Below, in pieces: positions 1-8,188 of a DNA stretch of 64,000 bases; the stretch's first letter is position 1, and each line of letters starts with the position of its first letter. The stretch comes from Gammaproteobacteria bacterium. Lineage in GTDB: Bacteria > Pseudomonadota > Gammaproteobacteria > Burkholderiales > Rhodocyclaceae. Location: assembly GCA_018819515.1 (NCBI GenBank), contig JAHJPX010000017.1, positions 1 through 64,000 of the forward strand, written 5' to 3'. The translations under genes were made by a program, and so were the position numbers. Under the pieces are notes generated by a model, which had not been told where the DNA came from, did no database searches, and was given only the letters and a program-made list of their open reading frames with translations.

Positions 1-122
1 GAAGTGTTGATACGCAGGCCCGAGGAGAGGCGTTGTTGAGCGGTTTGCAGGCCTTCAGCGGAGCGGTTCAGGGCGGCACTGGCGAACAGTGCGGCAACGT
101 TGGTGTTGATGACTTGTGCCAT
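1..122 (-). CDS. fliC: Flagellin, N-terminal part (gene runs off the left edge)
   Basis: Only the first 40 or so codons are in the window. The translation begins MAQVINTNVAALFASAALNR and continues with the LSSGLRIN motif, which is the conserved D0 helix of bacterial flagellins that stacks in the filament core. The ATG is at 120-122 on the minus strand, and the purine-rich GAAAGGAAAG (127-136) is a good ribosome binding site. A sigma-28 promoter lies further upstream and the divergent neighbour is the flagellin methylase fliB, which agrees with the identification. The rest of the protein cannot be judged. Confidence 0.93.
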   Translation of the reverse strand, partial: MAQVINTNVAALFASAALNRSAEGLQTAQQRLSSGLRINT

Positions 123-155
123 TTTGCTTTCCTTTCAGTACGTTATCTCTTACAA

Positions 156-173
156 GAGGAGCCTGTGCTCCTC
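156..173. other. Perfect hairpin in the fliC 5' leader
   Basis: GAGGAGC and GCTCCTC form a perfect 7-bp stem around a 4-base loop. It lies between the sigma-28 promoter and the fliC start, so it would fold in the untranslated leader of the flagellin mRNA. It could stabilise the message or affect translation; the function is inference. Confidence 0.6.
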
Positions 174-207
174 GTATTGCGGGAGATTTTGTTTCCCGTT
201 GAAGCCT

Positions 208-234
208 GTAACGGAATGGCCGCGGGAAACTTTA
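208..234 (-). promoter_or_regulatory. Sigma-28 (FliA) promoter of fliC
   Basis: On the minus strand the sequence has TAAAGTTT (complement of 227-234), then exactly 11 bases, then TCCGTTAC (complement of 208-215). The known FliA consensus is TAAAGTTT-N11-GCCGATAA, so the -35 is a perfect match and the -10 matches at five of eight positions with the right spacing. Transcription would start about 80 bases before fliC. An 8-bp inverted repeat (GTTTCCCG at 191-198, CGGGAAAC at 223-230) overlaps the promoter. Confidence 0.85.
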
Positions 235-263
235 GGAATATCCGGTGACCTGCCGGTGCGGCG

Positions 264-290
264 AAAAGTCAGTCGTGGCGACACGCCACC
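264..290 (+). repeat. 27-bp palindromic repeat, copy 1 (between genes)
   Basis: Top strand reads AAAAGTCAG followed by TCGTGGCGACACGCCACC. It has the GTGGCG/CGCCAC stem with a 3-base loop. It lies between the divergent fliC promoter and fliB. Confidence 0.85.
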
Positions 291-300
291 TGTGGCGGGA

Positions 301-399
301 TCAAGCCGCCGATCCCTGGGTCTTGTTTGCCTGGACGCCCTTCGAGGCTTCCATCGTGCCGCAGGATCATGCCGCCGATCCCCGGATCTTGTTTGCTGG
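301..399. repeat. Pair of ~33-bp direct repeats upstream of fliB
   Basis: Positions 301-334 and 367-399 are near-identical. Both contain GCCGCCGATCCC followed by a TCTTGTTTGC core and end in TGG, with a period of about 66 bases. They lie in the fliC-fliB intergenic region next to palindromic repeat copy 1. Their role is unknown; they could be a decayed repeat element or protein-binding sites. Confidence 0.75.
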
Positions 400-511
400 C
401 TTGGTCCATATGGTTGAGCCGGCGTTCTTTACCCTTGGTGCAACACGTACAATCCAACCGAGTGCCCCGCGTTCAGGATGTGCTTGGCGCGAAATCCGTC
501 GGAGATGCAAT

Positions 512-1813
512 ATGGCAAAGAAGCGACCCGCTAAGGGTAGCCGGGCCGTGAAACAATCGGTTGTCCGAGAGCAAGTAGTGCAGCCGGATTACTACGCGAA
601 GTTTCGCTGCATCGGGGGTGAGTGCGAGGATAGTTGTTGCCGTTTCGCTTGGCGGGTGGACATCGATCGCGCGACGTGGCAGCGCTACCAGGCTTGTCAG
701 AGCGAGACCCTGAAGCCCCTGTTGCAAGAGTTCATTCAACCGGAGCCGAGCCCTGATCTCCGCAGATTGGGGAAGTTTGCCACGGTCAAGTTCCTGCCCA
801 ACCAGGACTGCCCTTTTCTGAATGCGGACATGCTGTGCATGATTCACAAGGAACTGGGCGAGGAAGCGCTATGCAATACCTGCGCCGCATATCCACGCGT
901 TGTAAACCGTTTCGGTCAACAGGGGGAATACGGACTGGCCGTCTCCTGTCCGGAGGCCGCTCGCGTCGCGTTGCTGCATCCTGAGCCCACCGTGTTGGTC
1001 GTAGGTGACGTCGATGGCGCCCTTGCCCGCCGCGGCATCATGAACTTCACGGTTGATGGCGGCGCCAGGAATGTGTCAGTCATGAATCAGTTGCGCGTGC
1101 TGATCTTGCGCGTTCTGCAATGGCGGAACGTGAGCCTGGGCGCCCGAATGATGCTACTTGGTTCGCTGCTGAACGAGGTGAGCCCCTCGCAGGGTGGGCC
1201 GCGATTCAGGGATGCTGCGGGGATGACGTCCGTACTGGATACGTACGCCACCTTGTTTGCCGACCCTGGCTACGTCGAAGCCGAGTTCGAGCAGTTGCCC
1301 GGCAACCTGCCGCGCAAGCTGCAATACACAACCGGGTTCCTCGCCGACTTCCTGACAGGAGCCACGCCTCGCTTCCAGGAATGCCTGACGGCATTCGCCA
1401 GTGGCCTGCTCAACGGCAATGCCAATGAAACCGCTGGCAGTATGGCCGCGCTTATGGCGCACTACGAGAGAATCTACGATGATTTCTACCTGCCGTATTT
1501 TCGCGAGAAGAGTTACGTCCTTGAGAACTATCTGGTGAACGAAGTGCTCTACGGTCTGTTCCCCTTCGTGCGTGGCAGTGTTATCGAACTGTATCGAGCC
1601 ATGGTCTTCAATCTGGCCATCATTCAGGTCATGCTGGTCGGGATCGCGGGGCACTACAAGGGGCTTACCGACGAGCGGGCCATTCAGTTCATTCAGTCAT
1701 TCGCGCGCCGGTCGGCACACAATGATAGTTACATACGCGAACTGACTGAAGCGATCGCCAGCAAGGACGAGCCCTCATTCGTCGAAGTCATGTGGATGTT
1801 GAAGGAGCGCTAG
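512..1813 (+). CDS. fliB: Flagellin lysine-N-methylase FliB
   Basis: The 433-residue protein resembles FliB, which methylates lysines on flagellin before or during export. Near the N-terminus it has a cysteine cluster (C33, C38, C42, C43, in FRCIGGECEDSCC), followed by CPF, MLCMIHKELG and CNTCAAYPR motifs, the Cys-rich YkgJ/FliB signature thought to hold a metal cluster. The reading frame stays open upstream, but ATG 512 is chosen because GGAG at 501-504 is a well-spaced ribosome binding site and the family begins close to this cysteine motif. Divergent fliC as neighbour supports the role. The C-terminal half has no motif I can name. Confidence 0.87.
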   Translation: MAKKRPAKGSRAVKQSVVREQVVQPDYYAKFRCIGGECEDSCCRFAWRVDIDRATWQRYQACQSETLKPLLQEFIQPEPSPDLRRLGKFATVKFLPNQDCPFLNADMLCMIHKELGEEALCNTCAAYPRVVNRFGQQGEYGLAVSCPEAARVALLHPEPTVLVVGDVDGALARRGIMNFTVDGGARNVSVMNQLRVLILRVLQWRNVSLGARMMLLGSLLNEVSPSQGGPRFRDAAGMTSVLDTYATLFADPGYVEAEFEQLPGNLPRKLQYTTGFLADFLTGATPRFQECLTAFASGLLNGNANETAGSMAALMAHYERIYDDFYLPYFREKSYVLENYLVNEVLYGLFPFVRGSVIELYRAMVFNLAIIQVMLVGIAGHYKGLTDERAIQFIQSFARRSAHNDSYIRELTEAIASKDEPSFVEVMWMLKER

Positions 1814-1852
1814 GCTTCAGGCTGCGGCGACCAAGTTATTGGCACCTATCCC

Positions 1853-1879
1853 AAAAGTCAGCGGTGGTGGCACGCCACC
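1853..1879 (+). repeat. 27-bp palindromic repeat, copy 2 (after fliB)
   Basis: Reads AAAAGTCAG then CGGTGGTGGCACGCCACC, 40 bases after the fliB stop and directly before the diguanylate cyclase fragment. The stem has one G-T type wobble compared with copy 7. Confidence 0.85.
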
Positions 1880-1885
1880 CGGATG

Positions 1886-1953
1886 AAACCAGGCAGCGAC
1901 GCCCCGGTTCTTTCCCGCTCGCTTGCCGAGGTGCATCGCTTGGCCGGCCCGCC
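1886..1953 (-). pseudogene. Decayed C-terminal fragment of a GGDEF diguanylate cyclase
   Basis: The minus-strand translation gives GQAMHLGKRAGKNRGVAA, which matches the C-terminus ADQAMYLAKRAGKNRVVAA of the intact diguanylate cyclase at 9693-11444. The DNA itself is similar over about 60 bases (roughly 80% by eye against 9691-9750). No upstream GGDEF domain is present, so this is a remnant left by duplication or rearrangement. Confidence 0.7.
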
Positions 1954-2235
1954 AATGTCTGCCTGACCGTCGGTATCTTGAATTCCACCGGGGAACGCTT
2001 GCCGCTCACGGCACCTCCTTGATGCCCCTCAGTTAAGGGCTTCGAGATGTCTACTTAAGCCGGAGCGATTCCGTTGCGACCATTTCTACTTTACCCGAAC
2101 CGTCTCTACGAAACCCGGGGTGATCCAGTCTTTCTCCGGTACAGTTCGAACGTTAGTACTCCAACAGGCTTGATAGCGCCTGCTGGAGTTGGGGCGATGC
2201 AATGTCAATGGCAGTCCTAAGGGCAGGGGACCCCC
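1954..2235. other. Gene-free stretch before the acyltransferase pair
   Basis: Apart from the degenerate repeat half at 2073-2129 (listed separately) I see no gene, RNA or convincing promoter here. Confidence 0.5.
2073..2129 (+). repeat. Left member of a degenerate 57-bp direct repeat
   Basis: Aligned without gaps to 4009-4065, 40 of 57 positions match, with the best part being CTCTACGAAAC followed by GGGTGATC. The two members bracket the acyltransferase pair (2236-3749) in the same orientation, which could mark the edges of an inserted cassette. The similarity is modest. Confidence 0.5.
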
Positions 2236-3198
2236 GTGTTCAAAGCCAACACTTACATTCTTGAGCAAGTACTCCAGCATCTTGCGGATATCGGTATCCG
2301 TTTTTCCGTACACGGTACCTCGACGAGAGACCGCTATGCTTTCAAGAGCCTTCGGCAGGTCGAAGAGCAAGGCATATATTTTCTGGTTGGCGGGCTCCCG
2401 AATCCTCCGGCAATCCAGCACTCGATCATCCTCTATCCGGAAGAGTCCTTCGGTGGAGAAGGCAATGTGACCATCCGCGTCGAGAATCCTCAACTGGTTT
2501 TCTACCAGTTGATGGAATCGATGGTGGTCCAGCCTGAAAGGCCGGCTGGCATTCACCCGACCGCGATCGTCGGCGAGGGGTGCCAGATCGATCCGGGTGC
2601 CTACATCGGCCCCTATTGCGTCCTGGAAGACTGTATCGTCAAGGCCGGTGCAAGGCTGCACTCACATGTTGCGGTGATGCGCGGCACCACTATCGAGGAG
2701 GATGTCACGATCGAGTCGCACTCGACGATCGGAGCCACAGGGGCAGCGTGGGTCTGGAATCCGGCTACGCGCCGCCGCGTCATCCAGCCCCAGATCGGCT
2801 ACACGAAGATCGGCAAAAGCACCTTCCTGGGGAGCAACATCTCGGTGGTTCGCGGTTCGGTGAACGAAACGACATCCATCGGCGAGGGCTGTGTCATTGC
2901 GCCTGGCAGCAAGATCGGCCACGGTTCGCGCATTGGCGACTACTGCCACTTTGCCAACAACGTCGCCATCGCGGGCAACGTCACGCTGGGCCGGCAGTGT
3001 TTCCTGGGCTCGGGCGCCGTCGTCCGCCCCCAGACAAGGTTGGCGGAGCGTACTGTGGTGGGCGCCGGCGCTACGGTAGTCAAACACTGCGACGAGCCTG
3101 GCCAGTTGCTCATGGGGACTCCGGCCAGGCCTGTGAAATCGGCCTCGGACAAGATGTCAGGCGTACCGGAACCACTGGATAGCGAGGAACCAAAATGA
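2236..3198 (+). CDS. LpxD-like hexapeptide-repeat acyltransferase
   Basis: The 320-residue protein has an N-terminal alpha/beta domain of about 100 residues, then many hexapeptide turns such as HPTAIVGEG, GAYIGPYC and IGEGCVIAPGSKIGHGSRIG that form a left-handed beta-helix, and a short C-terminal tail with MGTPARPV. This layout is that of LpxD, which adds 3-hydroxyacyl chains to UDP-glucosamine. The gene is far from lpxA/lpxB/fabZ and sits in a sugar-modification block, so it more likely acylates another nucleotide sugar. The start is GTG after AGGGCAGGGGA. It overlaps the next gene by four bases (ATGA), indicating co-translation. Confidence 0.75.
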   Translation: MFKANTYILEQVLQHLADIGIRFSVHGTSTRDRYAFKSLRQVEEQGIYFLVGGLPNPPAIQHSIILYPEESFGGEGNVTIRVENPQLVFYQLMESMVVQPERPAGIHPTAIVGEGCQIDPGAYIGPYCVLEDCIVKAGARLHSHVAVMRGTTIEEDVTIESHSTIGATGAAWVWNPATRRRVIQPQIGYTKIGKSTFLGSNISVVRGSVNETTSIGEGCVIAPGSKIGHGSRIGDYCHFANNVAIAGNVTLGRQCFLGSGAVVRPQTRLAERTVVGAGATVVKHCDEPGQLLMGTPARPVKSASDKMSGVPEPLDSEEPK

Positions 3199-3749
3199 TC
3201 GGCGAATTTTCCATCGTGTCAGAGAAGGCCCGGGTTGCCGAAGGCGTTTCCATTGGCCGTTATTGCATCGTCGAAGACGATGTCGAGATTGCCCAGGGCG
3301 TAGTGATGGAGGATTACGCAATGATCCTCAAGGGGGCCAGGATCGGTCGCAACACGAGGATTGGCACCTATACCAAGATCGGCAAGAATGTCGTGATCGG
3401 CAGCGACTGCTCTTTTACGTCCTTCTGTGAGATCCGTGACAACTGCCGGCTGGGCAACCATGTGCTCATGGGCAGTCGCGGCACGCTCTCGGCCAACACC
3501 GTTGTAGAAGACGATGTGGTGATGAAATATGCCTTCGTGGTGACCGATACCCCCGACCTGACCAGGAATGACGAGAAGGTATCGGGTCGGCTGAAGAAGG
3601 GATCGCGATTCGGCGCCAGCGTGGTGATCATGCCGTCCGTGACCATCGGCGTGAATTCCGAGATCGGCGCCTGCTCACAGGTCAGGAAGGATGTACCGGA
3701 CAATGAGGTTTGGTTCGGTATGCCTGCCAAGTACTACAGGGACGTGTAG
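3195..3749 (+). CDS. Hexapeptide-repeat (WbbJ/LbH family) acetyltransferase
   Basis: The 184-residue protein is almost entirely hexapeptide repeats: AEGVSIGRYC, IGRNTRIGTYTKIGKNVVIG and PSVTIGVNSEIGACSQV, ending in the WFGMPAKYYRDV tail typical of sugar O- or N-acetyltransferases. It would form a trimeric left-handed beta-helix using acetyl-CoA or acyl-CoA. It is translationally coupled to the upstream LpxD-like gene. A role in decorating a surface sugar, for example on flagellin, is inference from neighbours. Confidence 0.75.
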   Translation: MIGEFSIVSEKARVAEGVSIGRYCIVEDDVEIAQGVVMEDYAMILKGARIGRNTRIGTYTKIGKNVVIGSDCSFTSFCEIRDNCRLGNHVLMGSRGTLSANTVVEDDVVMKYAFVVTDTPDLTRNDEKVSGRLKKGSRFGASVVIMPSVTIGVNSEIGACSQVRKDVPDNEVWFGMPAKYYRDV

Positions 3750-3855
3750 TTGTCCTTGTTACCCTTGTGGCATGAGGGCGTCGATGGGCCGCGAGCGCAA
3801 CTACGTGCCAGGTTCGAGTGGATTCTTGATGGGAAACGCGTAGCCGCTTGGCATC

Positions 3856-4011
3856 CAGACACGGCTGGAACACCGGATCGGTGCTGCGCGCCGGGATCGC
3901 CCTGGCACCGACAAGGTGTGGCATCACCTGAACCGCGAAGGATTTCAAGTGACGCGCTGTACTACTGAGCGACTCTTGCGCCGCCATCGGCAACTCGCCG
4001 AAATGACCGTT
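3856..4011 (+). pseudogene. Remnant of an IS3-family transposase (OrfB) N-terminus
   Basis: One frame reads GTDKVWHHLNREGFQVTRCT followed by TERLLRRHRQL, which matches the YGARKVWRQLRREG...VARCTVERLMR helix-turn-helix region of IS3-family OrfB proteins. No DDE catalytic part follows; the frame stops at 4057-4059. No inverted repeats could be recognised. It is a dead fragment next to the right member of the 57-bp repeat. Confidence 0.6.
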
Positions 4012-4065
4012 GCAACCATCTTTTCTCGAGCAATATTGCCTCTACGAAACTCAGGGTGATCTACT
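4009..4065 (+). repeat. Right member of a degenerate 57-bp direct repeat
   Basis: Partner of 2073-2129 (about 70% identical, no gaps). It begins at the end of the IS3-like remnant. The remaining bases 4066-4224 hold nothing I can recognise except the ribosome binding site of the next gene. Confidence 0.5.
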
Positions 4066-4224
4066 CGAAGAAACCCAGATTTACCAGCAGATAGTCCGAC
4101 TGTTGGTTCCTTACCAACTGCGGAGGTACCCGCAAAATCGAAAGATGCGATTCGTGTCACAAATTCAGCAAGTATCCGGGCGGTGCCCGGCGGTCCGCTT
4201 CGATCCGCAGCGGGGAGGTTGGGG

Positions 4225-7059
4225 ATGAGCCTGCCGCCGGAGCAGCAGTTGCGTGAAGCGGCCGAACACTTTCGCGCCGGCCGCCTGGCCGAGGCCGGCG
4301 CGATCTACATGGCCATCGTCGAGGCGAGCCCCGATCATCCCCAAGCCAACTACAGCCTGGGCCGAATCGCGGTGGCCGCCGGACAACCGGAAGCGGGGCT
4401 GGCCCATTTCGTAGCGGCGCTGAACGCCGATCCCGAAAGCGGCCCCTGCTGGTTGCACTACGTTGATGCCCTGCTGCTGGCCGGTCATGACGAGGAGGCG
4501 CGCAGCGTGCTGGCGCTGGCCCGTCAGCACGGCCTGGCCGGGCCGGAGGTGGACGAACTCGTCGCTCGCGCGCAGGAAGATGACGAAGTCGCCGAACCCG
4601 CGGCCCCGGTCGCGGCCAGCCGGCGCCGCAATCCGCGCCGTGGCGAAACCGATACCTTGCTGGCCCTCTTCCGGCAGGGCAGATACGCCGACGTGGTCGC
4701 CCAGGCACGCGCCATGACCCGGAAGCACCCCCGCTTTGAACTGGGCTGGAAGACGCTGGGAGTGGCGCTGCAATTGCTGGGGCGAAACGACGAGGCGGTC
4801 GAGCCGCTGCAAAAAACTGTCGAGCTTTTGCCCGCCGATGCCGAGGCGCAATACAACCTGGGTGTCGCCCTTCAGGAGTCCGATCGCCTTGAAGAGGCGG
4901 AGAGCTGTTATCGGCGGGCATTGCGCCTCGATGCCGGTTACGACGACGCTGCCTTGAATCTGGGGGTCGCGCTCCACAAACTGGGACGTATGGCGGAGGC
5001 CGAGCAAAGCCTGCGCGATGCCTTGCGGCGGCGCCCGCGCGATGCGGCGGCGCACGATAATCTGGGTTCGACGCTGTTGGAACTGGGCCGACCCGACGAA
5101 GCCGAGACCAGCTTTCGCCGGGCAATCGAGATCGCGCCGGGCAATGCGAACACGCACCGGAACCTCGGCATGGCCTTGTATGCACGCGACCGACTGGACG
5201 AAGCCGAAGTGGCCTATCGAGACACGTTGCGACTGGCGCCCGACGATGCGGAGGCGCACAACCGCCTCGCCGTTTTGCTTCAGGGCAGTGGCCGAATGGA
5301 TGAGGCCGACGAGCATTTCCGGCAGGCGCTGGCGATTGCACCGGAAGCCCCGATGTTGCATGGCAATCGCGGCAACCTGCTGAAACACATGGGCCGCCTC
5401 GGCGAGGCGGAAGCATGCTTCCGCGAGGCATTGCGCCTGGCGCCGCAGGACGCCGCAATGCACGGCAAGCTGGGCTATGTGCTGTGGAAAACGGGGCGCC
5501 TCATTGAGGCGGAAGCCGTGCAGCGACGGGCCTGCGAGCTGGACCCGGACGACGACGAGGCGCTGAATGCGCTGGGCAATACCCTTCGCGACCTCGGTCA
5601 GCTTGATGAAGCGGAAACGTGTTTCCGGCGGATACTGCAAATCCGGCCGGACAGCCCATCGGCATTGAGCAACCTGGGGCTGGTGCTGGCCACTGCCGGG
5701 CGCCGGGAAGAGGCTGCGGACTGTTTTCGCACGGCCCTGCGACTGGCCCCCGATCATCCGGCGCTCTATGGAAACTATCTCCATTTTCTGACCTTGAGCG
5801 AATCCGCCGAGGGCGACGCCGGCACCCTGTTCGCGGAACACGTCCGCTTCGGCGAGCGCTTCGAGGCGCCGCTGCGCGACCAATGGCCGGTCCATGCCCA
5901 GTCCTGCGATCCGGAGCGCCGCCTGAAGATCGGTTTCGTTTCCCCGGATCTGTACGAGCATCCCGTCGCCACGTTTGTTGAGCCGATCGTCGGGAACCTG
6001 GTTGGCCACCCGATGCTGGAACTCCATGCTTACTACAACAACTTCATCAACGACGAGGTGACGGGAAGCCTGCGCCGCTATTTTGACCACTGGCATGCCA
6101 TCGCGAACCTGCCGGATGCCGAGTTGGCCGCCAGCATCGGCGCCGACGAAATCGACATCCTGATCGACCTGGCCGGGCATACAGCCCACGGCCGGCTGCT
6201 GACTTTCGCGCGCAAGCCGGCGCCGGTGCAGGCGAGCTGGATCGGCTATCCCGGGACGACAGGCCTGCGCGCGATGGACTATTTTTTTGCCGACCGCTAC
6301 CTGTTGCCGCCAGGGCGGTTCGACCACCAGTTCACCGAAAAGATCGTCCGCCTGCCGGCCAACACACCCTTCCTGCCGCAATTGGACGCCCCGGAGGTCA
6401 ACGCCCTGCCGGCGCTGGCCAATGGCTATCTGACCTTTGGCAGTTTCAACCGACCGAACAAACTGAACCGCGAGGCGATCGCCATTTGGGCGACGCTGCT
6501 GCGCGCCCTGCCCACATCGCGCATGTTGCTTGGCGGCATGCCCGAGCACGGCCAATACGACAGACTGCTGGCCTCGTTCGCCGAGGAAGGCATCGCGCGC
6601 GAGCGCCTGACGTTTCATCCGCGCGAAGGCATGGCCGGCTATATGCGCCTGCATCATCAAGTTGACCTGTGCCTCGATACCTTTCCCTACAACGGTGGCA
6701 CGACCACGCTGCACGCGCTCTGGATGGGGGTGCCGACGCTGACCGTCGCGGGAAACAGCATGCGCGGCAGGACCGGTAGCGCGATCCTGTCCCGGGTCGG
6801 GATGCAGGACTTCGTCGTCGAGCAGCCGGAGGCGCTTGTCGACCGCGGGCTGTACTGGGCGGCGCATCTCGACGAGCTTTCCCGCCTGCGCAGCGGCATG
6901 CGCCAGCATCTCGGACAGGCGCCACTGCGCAACCCGAAGCGGCTGGCGGCCAGTTTTCATCTGGCATTGCGTACCATGTGGCGGCGCTGGTGCGAGGGGT
7001 TGCCGCCGGAGTCGTTCGAAGTGCCGCTTGCCGAAATCGAAGACAGCGCCGGGAGCTAG
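4225..7059 (+). CDS. TPR-repeat O-GlcNAc-transferase-like glycosyltransferase (GT41)
   Basis: The 944-residue protein starts with about a dozen tetratricopeptide repeats (residues ~10-530; recurring A..NLG...GR..EAE..FR..L.L.P pattern). A GT41 catalytic domain follows from about residue 568, with motifs KIGFVSPDLYEHPVATF, DLAGHTAHGRLLTFARKPAP, QASWIGYPGTTG, LTFGSFNRPNKLN and DTFPYNGGTTTLHALWMGVP. Bacterial members transfer a sugar from a nucleotide sugar to protein Ser/Thr, and in several bacteria they modify flagellin. ATG 4225 is preferred over the GTG at 4183 because GGGGAGG sits seven bases upstream. It is followed three bases later by an aminotransferase gene, so the two are co-transcribed. 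Flagellin as target is inference. Confidence 0.87.
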   Translation: MSLPPEQQLREAAEHFRAGRLAEAGAIYMAIVEASPDHPQANYSLGRIAVAAGQPEAGLAHFVAALNADPESGPCWLHYVDALLLAGHDEEARSVLALARQHGLAGPEVDELVARAQEDDEVAEPAAPVAASRRRNPRRGETDTLLALFRQGRYADVVAQARAMTRKHPRFELGWKTLGVALQLLGRNDEAVEPLQKTVELLPADAEAQYNLGVALQESDRLEEAESCYRRALRLDAGYDDAALNLGVALHKLGRMAEAEQSLRDALRRRPRDAAAHDNLGSTLLELGRPDEAETSFRRAIEIAPGNANTHRNLGMALYARDRLDEAEVAYRDTLRLAPDDAEAHNRLAVLLQGSGRMDEADEHFRQALAIAPEAPMLHGNRGNLLKHMGRLGEAEACFREALRLAPQDAAMHGKLGYVLWKTGRLIEAEAVQRRACELDPDDDEALNALGNTLRDLGQLDEAETCFRRILQIRPDSPSALSNLGLVLATAGRREEAADCFRTALRLAPDHPALYGNYLHFLTLSESAEGDAGTLFAEHVRFGERFEAPLRDQWPVHAQSCDPERRLKIGFVSPDLYEHPVATFVEPIVGNLVGHPMLELHAYYNNFINDEVTGSLRRYFDHWHAIANLPDAELAASIGADEIDILIDLAGHTAHGRLLTFARKPAPVQASWIGYPGTTGLRAMDYFFADRYLLPPGRFDHQFTEKIVRLPANTPFLPQLDAPEVNALPALANGYLTFGSFNRPNKLNREAIAIWATLLRALPTSRMLLGGMPEHGQYDRLLASFAEEGIARERLTFHPREGMAGYMRLHHQVDLCLDTFPYNGGTTTLHALWMGVPTLTVAGNSMRGRTGSAILSRVGMQDFVVEQPEALVDRGLYWAAHLDELSRLRSGMRQHLGQAPLRNPKRLAASFHLALRTMWRRWCEGLPPESFEVPLAEIEDSAGS

Positions 7060-7062
7060 ACC

Positions 7063-8178
7063 ATGACCACGCCTGAACAGGACAAGACCTACGTCACCCG
7101 GCCGCTGTTGCCGCCGCTCGAGGAGTTCATTCCCTACCTTGAGCAGATCTGGGCGAGCAAGCGCCTGACCAACAACGGACCGTTCCATCGCCAGCTCGAA
7201 CAGGCGCTTTGCGAATATCTCGGCGTCGAACATATCTCGCTGTTCGTCAACGGCACCCTGGCGCTGGTCACCGCCTTGCAGTCCCTGCGCATTACCGGCG
7301 AGGTCATTACCACGCCGTATTCCTTCGTGGCGACGGCGCATGCCCTGGTCTGGAACGGCATCAAACCCGTGTTCGTCGATGTCGTGCCGGACACGCTCAA
7401 TCTCGATCCCGACAGGATCGAAGCGGCCATCACCCCGCACACCACGGCGATCCTGCCGGTGCATTGCTACGGCCGGCCGTGCGACATGGTGCGCATACAG
7501 GAGATCGCCGACAACTATGGCCTGAAGCTGATCTACGATGCCGCCCACGCCTTCGGCGTGCGCCAAGACGGGCAAAGCGTATTGCGCCACGGCGATCTGT
7601 CGGTGCTGAGTTTTCACGCGACCAAGGTGTTCAACACCTTCGAGGGCGGCGCCATCGTCAGCCAGGACGCCAAGACCAAGCGCCACATCGACCACCTGAA
7701 AAACTTCGGTTTCGTCGACGAGGTGACGGTAGTGGCTTCGGGCATCAACGGCAAGATGAGCGAAATCAACGCCGCCTTCGGCATGCTGCAGCTCAAAGGC
7801 ATCGACGAGGCAATCCAGCGCCGGCGGGACATCGACGCCCGCTATCGCCAGCGGCTGGCGGGCGCAGCCGGCATCGACTGCCTGGGGGGCGGCCCGGACG
7901 ACGTGACCAACAGCTCGTATTTCCCAATCATGGTTCGCCCCGAGTTCCCGCTGAGCCGCGACGCGCTCTACGCGAAGCTGCAAGACAACGGAATCTATGC
8001 GCGGCGCTACTTCTTCCCGCTGATCAGCGACCTGCCGATGTATCGCGGCCTGCCGTCGGCCAACGGCGCCAACCTCCCGGTGGCGAAGCGGGCGGCGGAA
8101 CAGGTGATCTGCCTGCCCATCTATCCGGATCTGGCGCCAGAACAGGTCGACTTCATCGCCGACCTGATTCGGCGCTGA
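7063..8178 (+). CDS. DegT/DnrJ/EryC1/StrS-family sugar aminotransferase
   Basis: The 371-residue PLP enzyme matches the sugar-nucleotide aminotransferases that make 3- or 4-amino-deoxy sugars on dTDP or UDP carriers. Visible motifs are LFVNGTLALVTAL (cofactor phosphate region), TTPYSFVATAHAL, FVDVVPDTLNLDP, IYDAAHAFGV, and SFHATKVFNTFEGG, where K188 should hold the PLP. The length is normal for the family. It lies 3 bases after the GT41 gene and 10 bases before the methyltransferase gene, suggesting one operon that builds and attaches a modified amino sugar. The exact sugar cannot be told from sequence. Confidence 0.88.
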   Translation: MTTPEQDKTYVTRPLLPPLEEFIPYLEQIWASKRLTNNGPFHRQLEQALCEYLGVEHISLFVNGTLALVTALQSLRITGEVITTPYSFVATAHALVWNGIKPVFVDVVPDTLNLDPDRIEAAITPHTTAILPVHCYGRPCDMVRIQEIADNYGLKLIYDAAHAFGVRQDGQSVLRHGDLSVLSFHATKVFNTFEGGAIVSQDAKTKRHIDHLKNFGFVDEVTVVASGINGKMSEINAAFGMLQLKGIDEAIQRRRDIDARYRQRLAGAAGIDCLGGGPDDVTNSSYFPIMVRPEFPLSRDALYAKLQDNGIYARRYFFPLISDLPMYRGLPSANGANLPVAKRAAEQVICLPIYPDLAPEQVDFIADLIRR

Positions 8179-8188
8179 AGCACGCGAC

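Noticed and set aside
3682..3993. A 103-codon minus-strand frame after the second acyltransferase
   Set aside because: Overlaps the end of the acyltransferase gene and the IS3-like remnant on the other strand, and has no ribosome site or domain.
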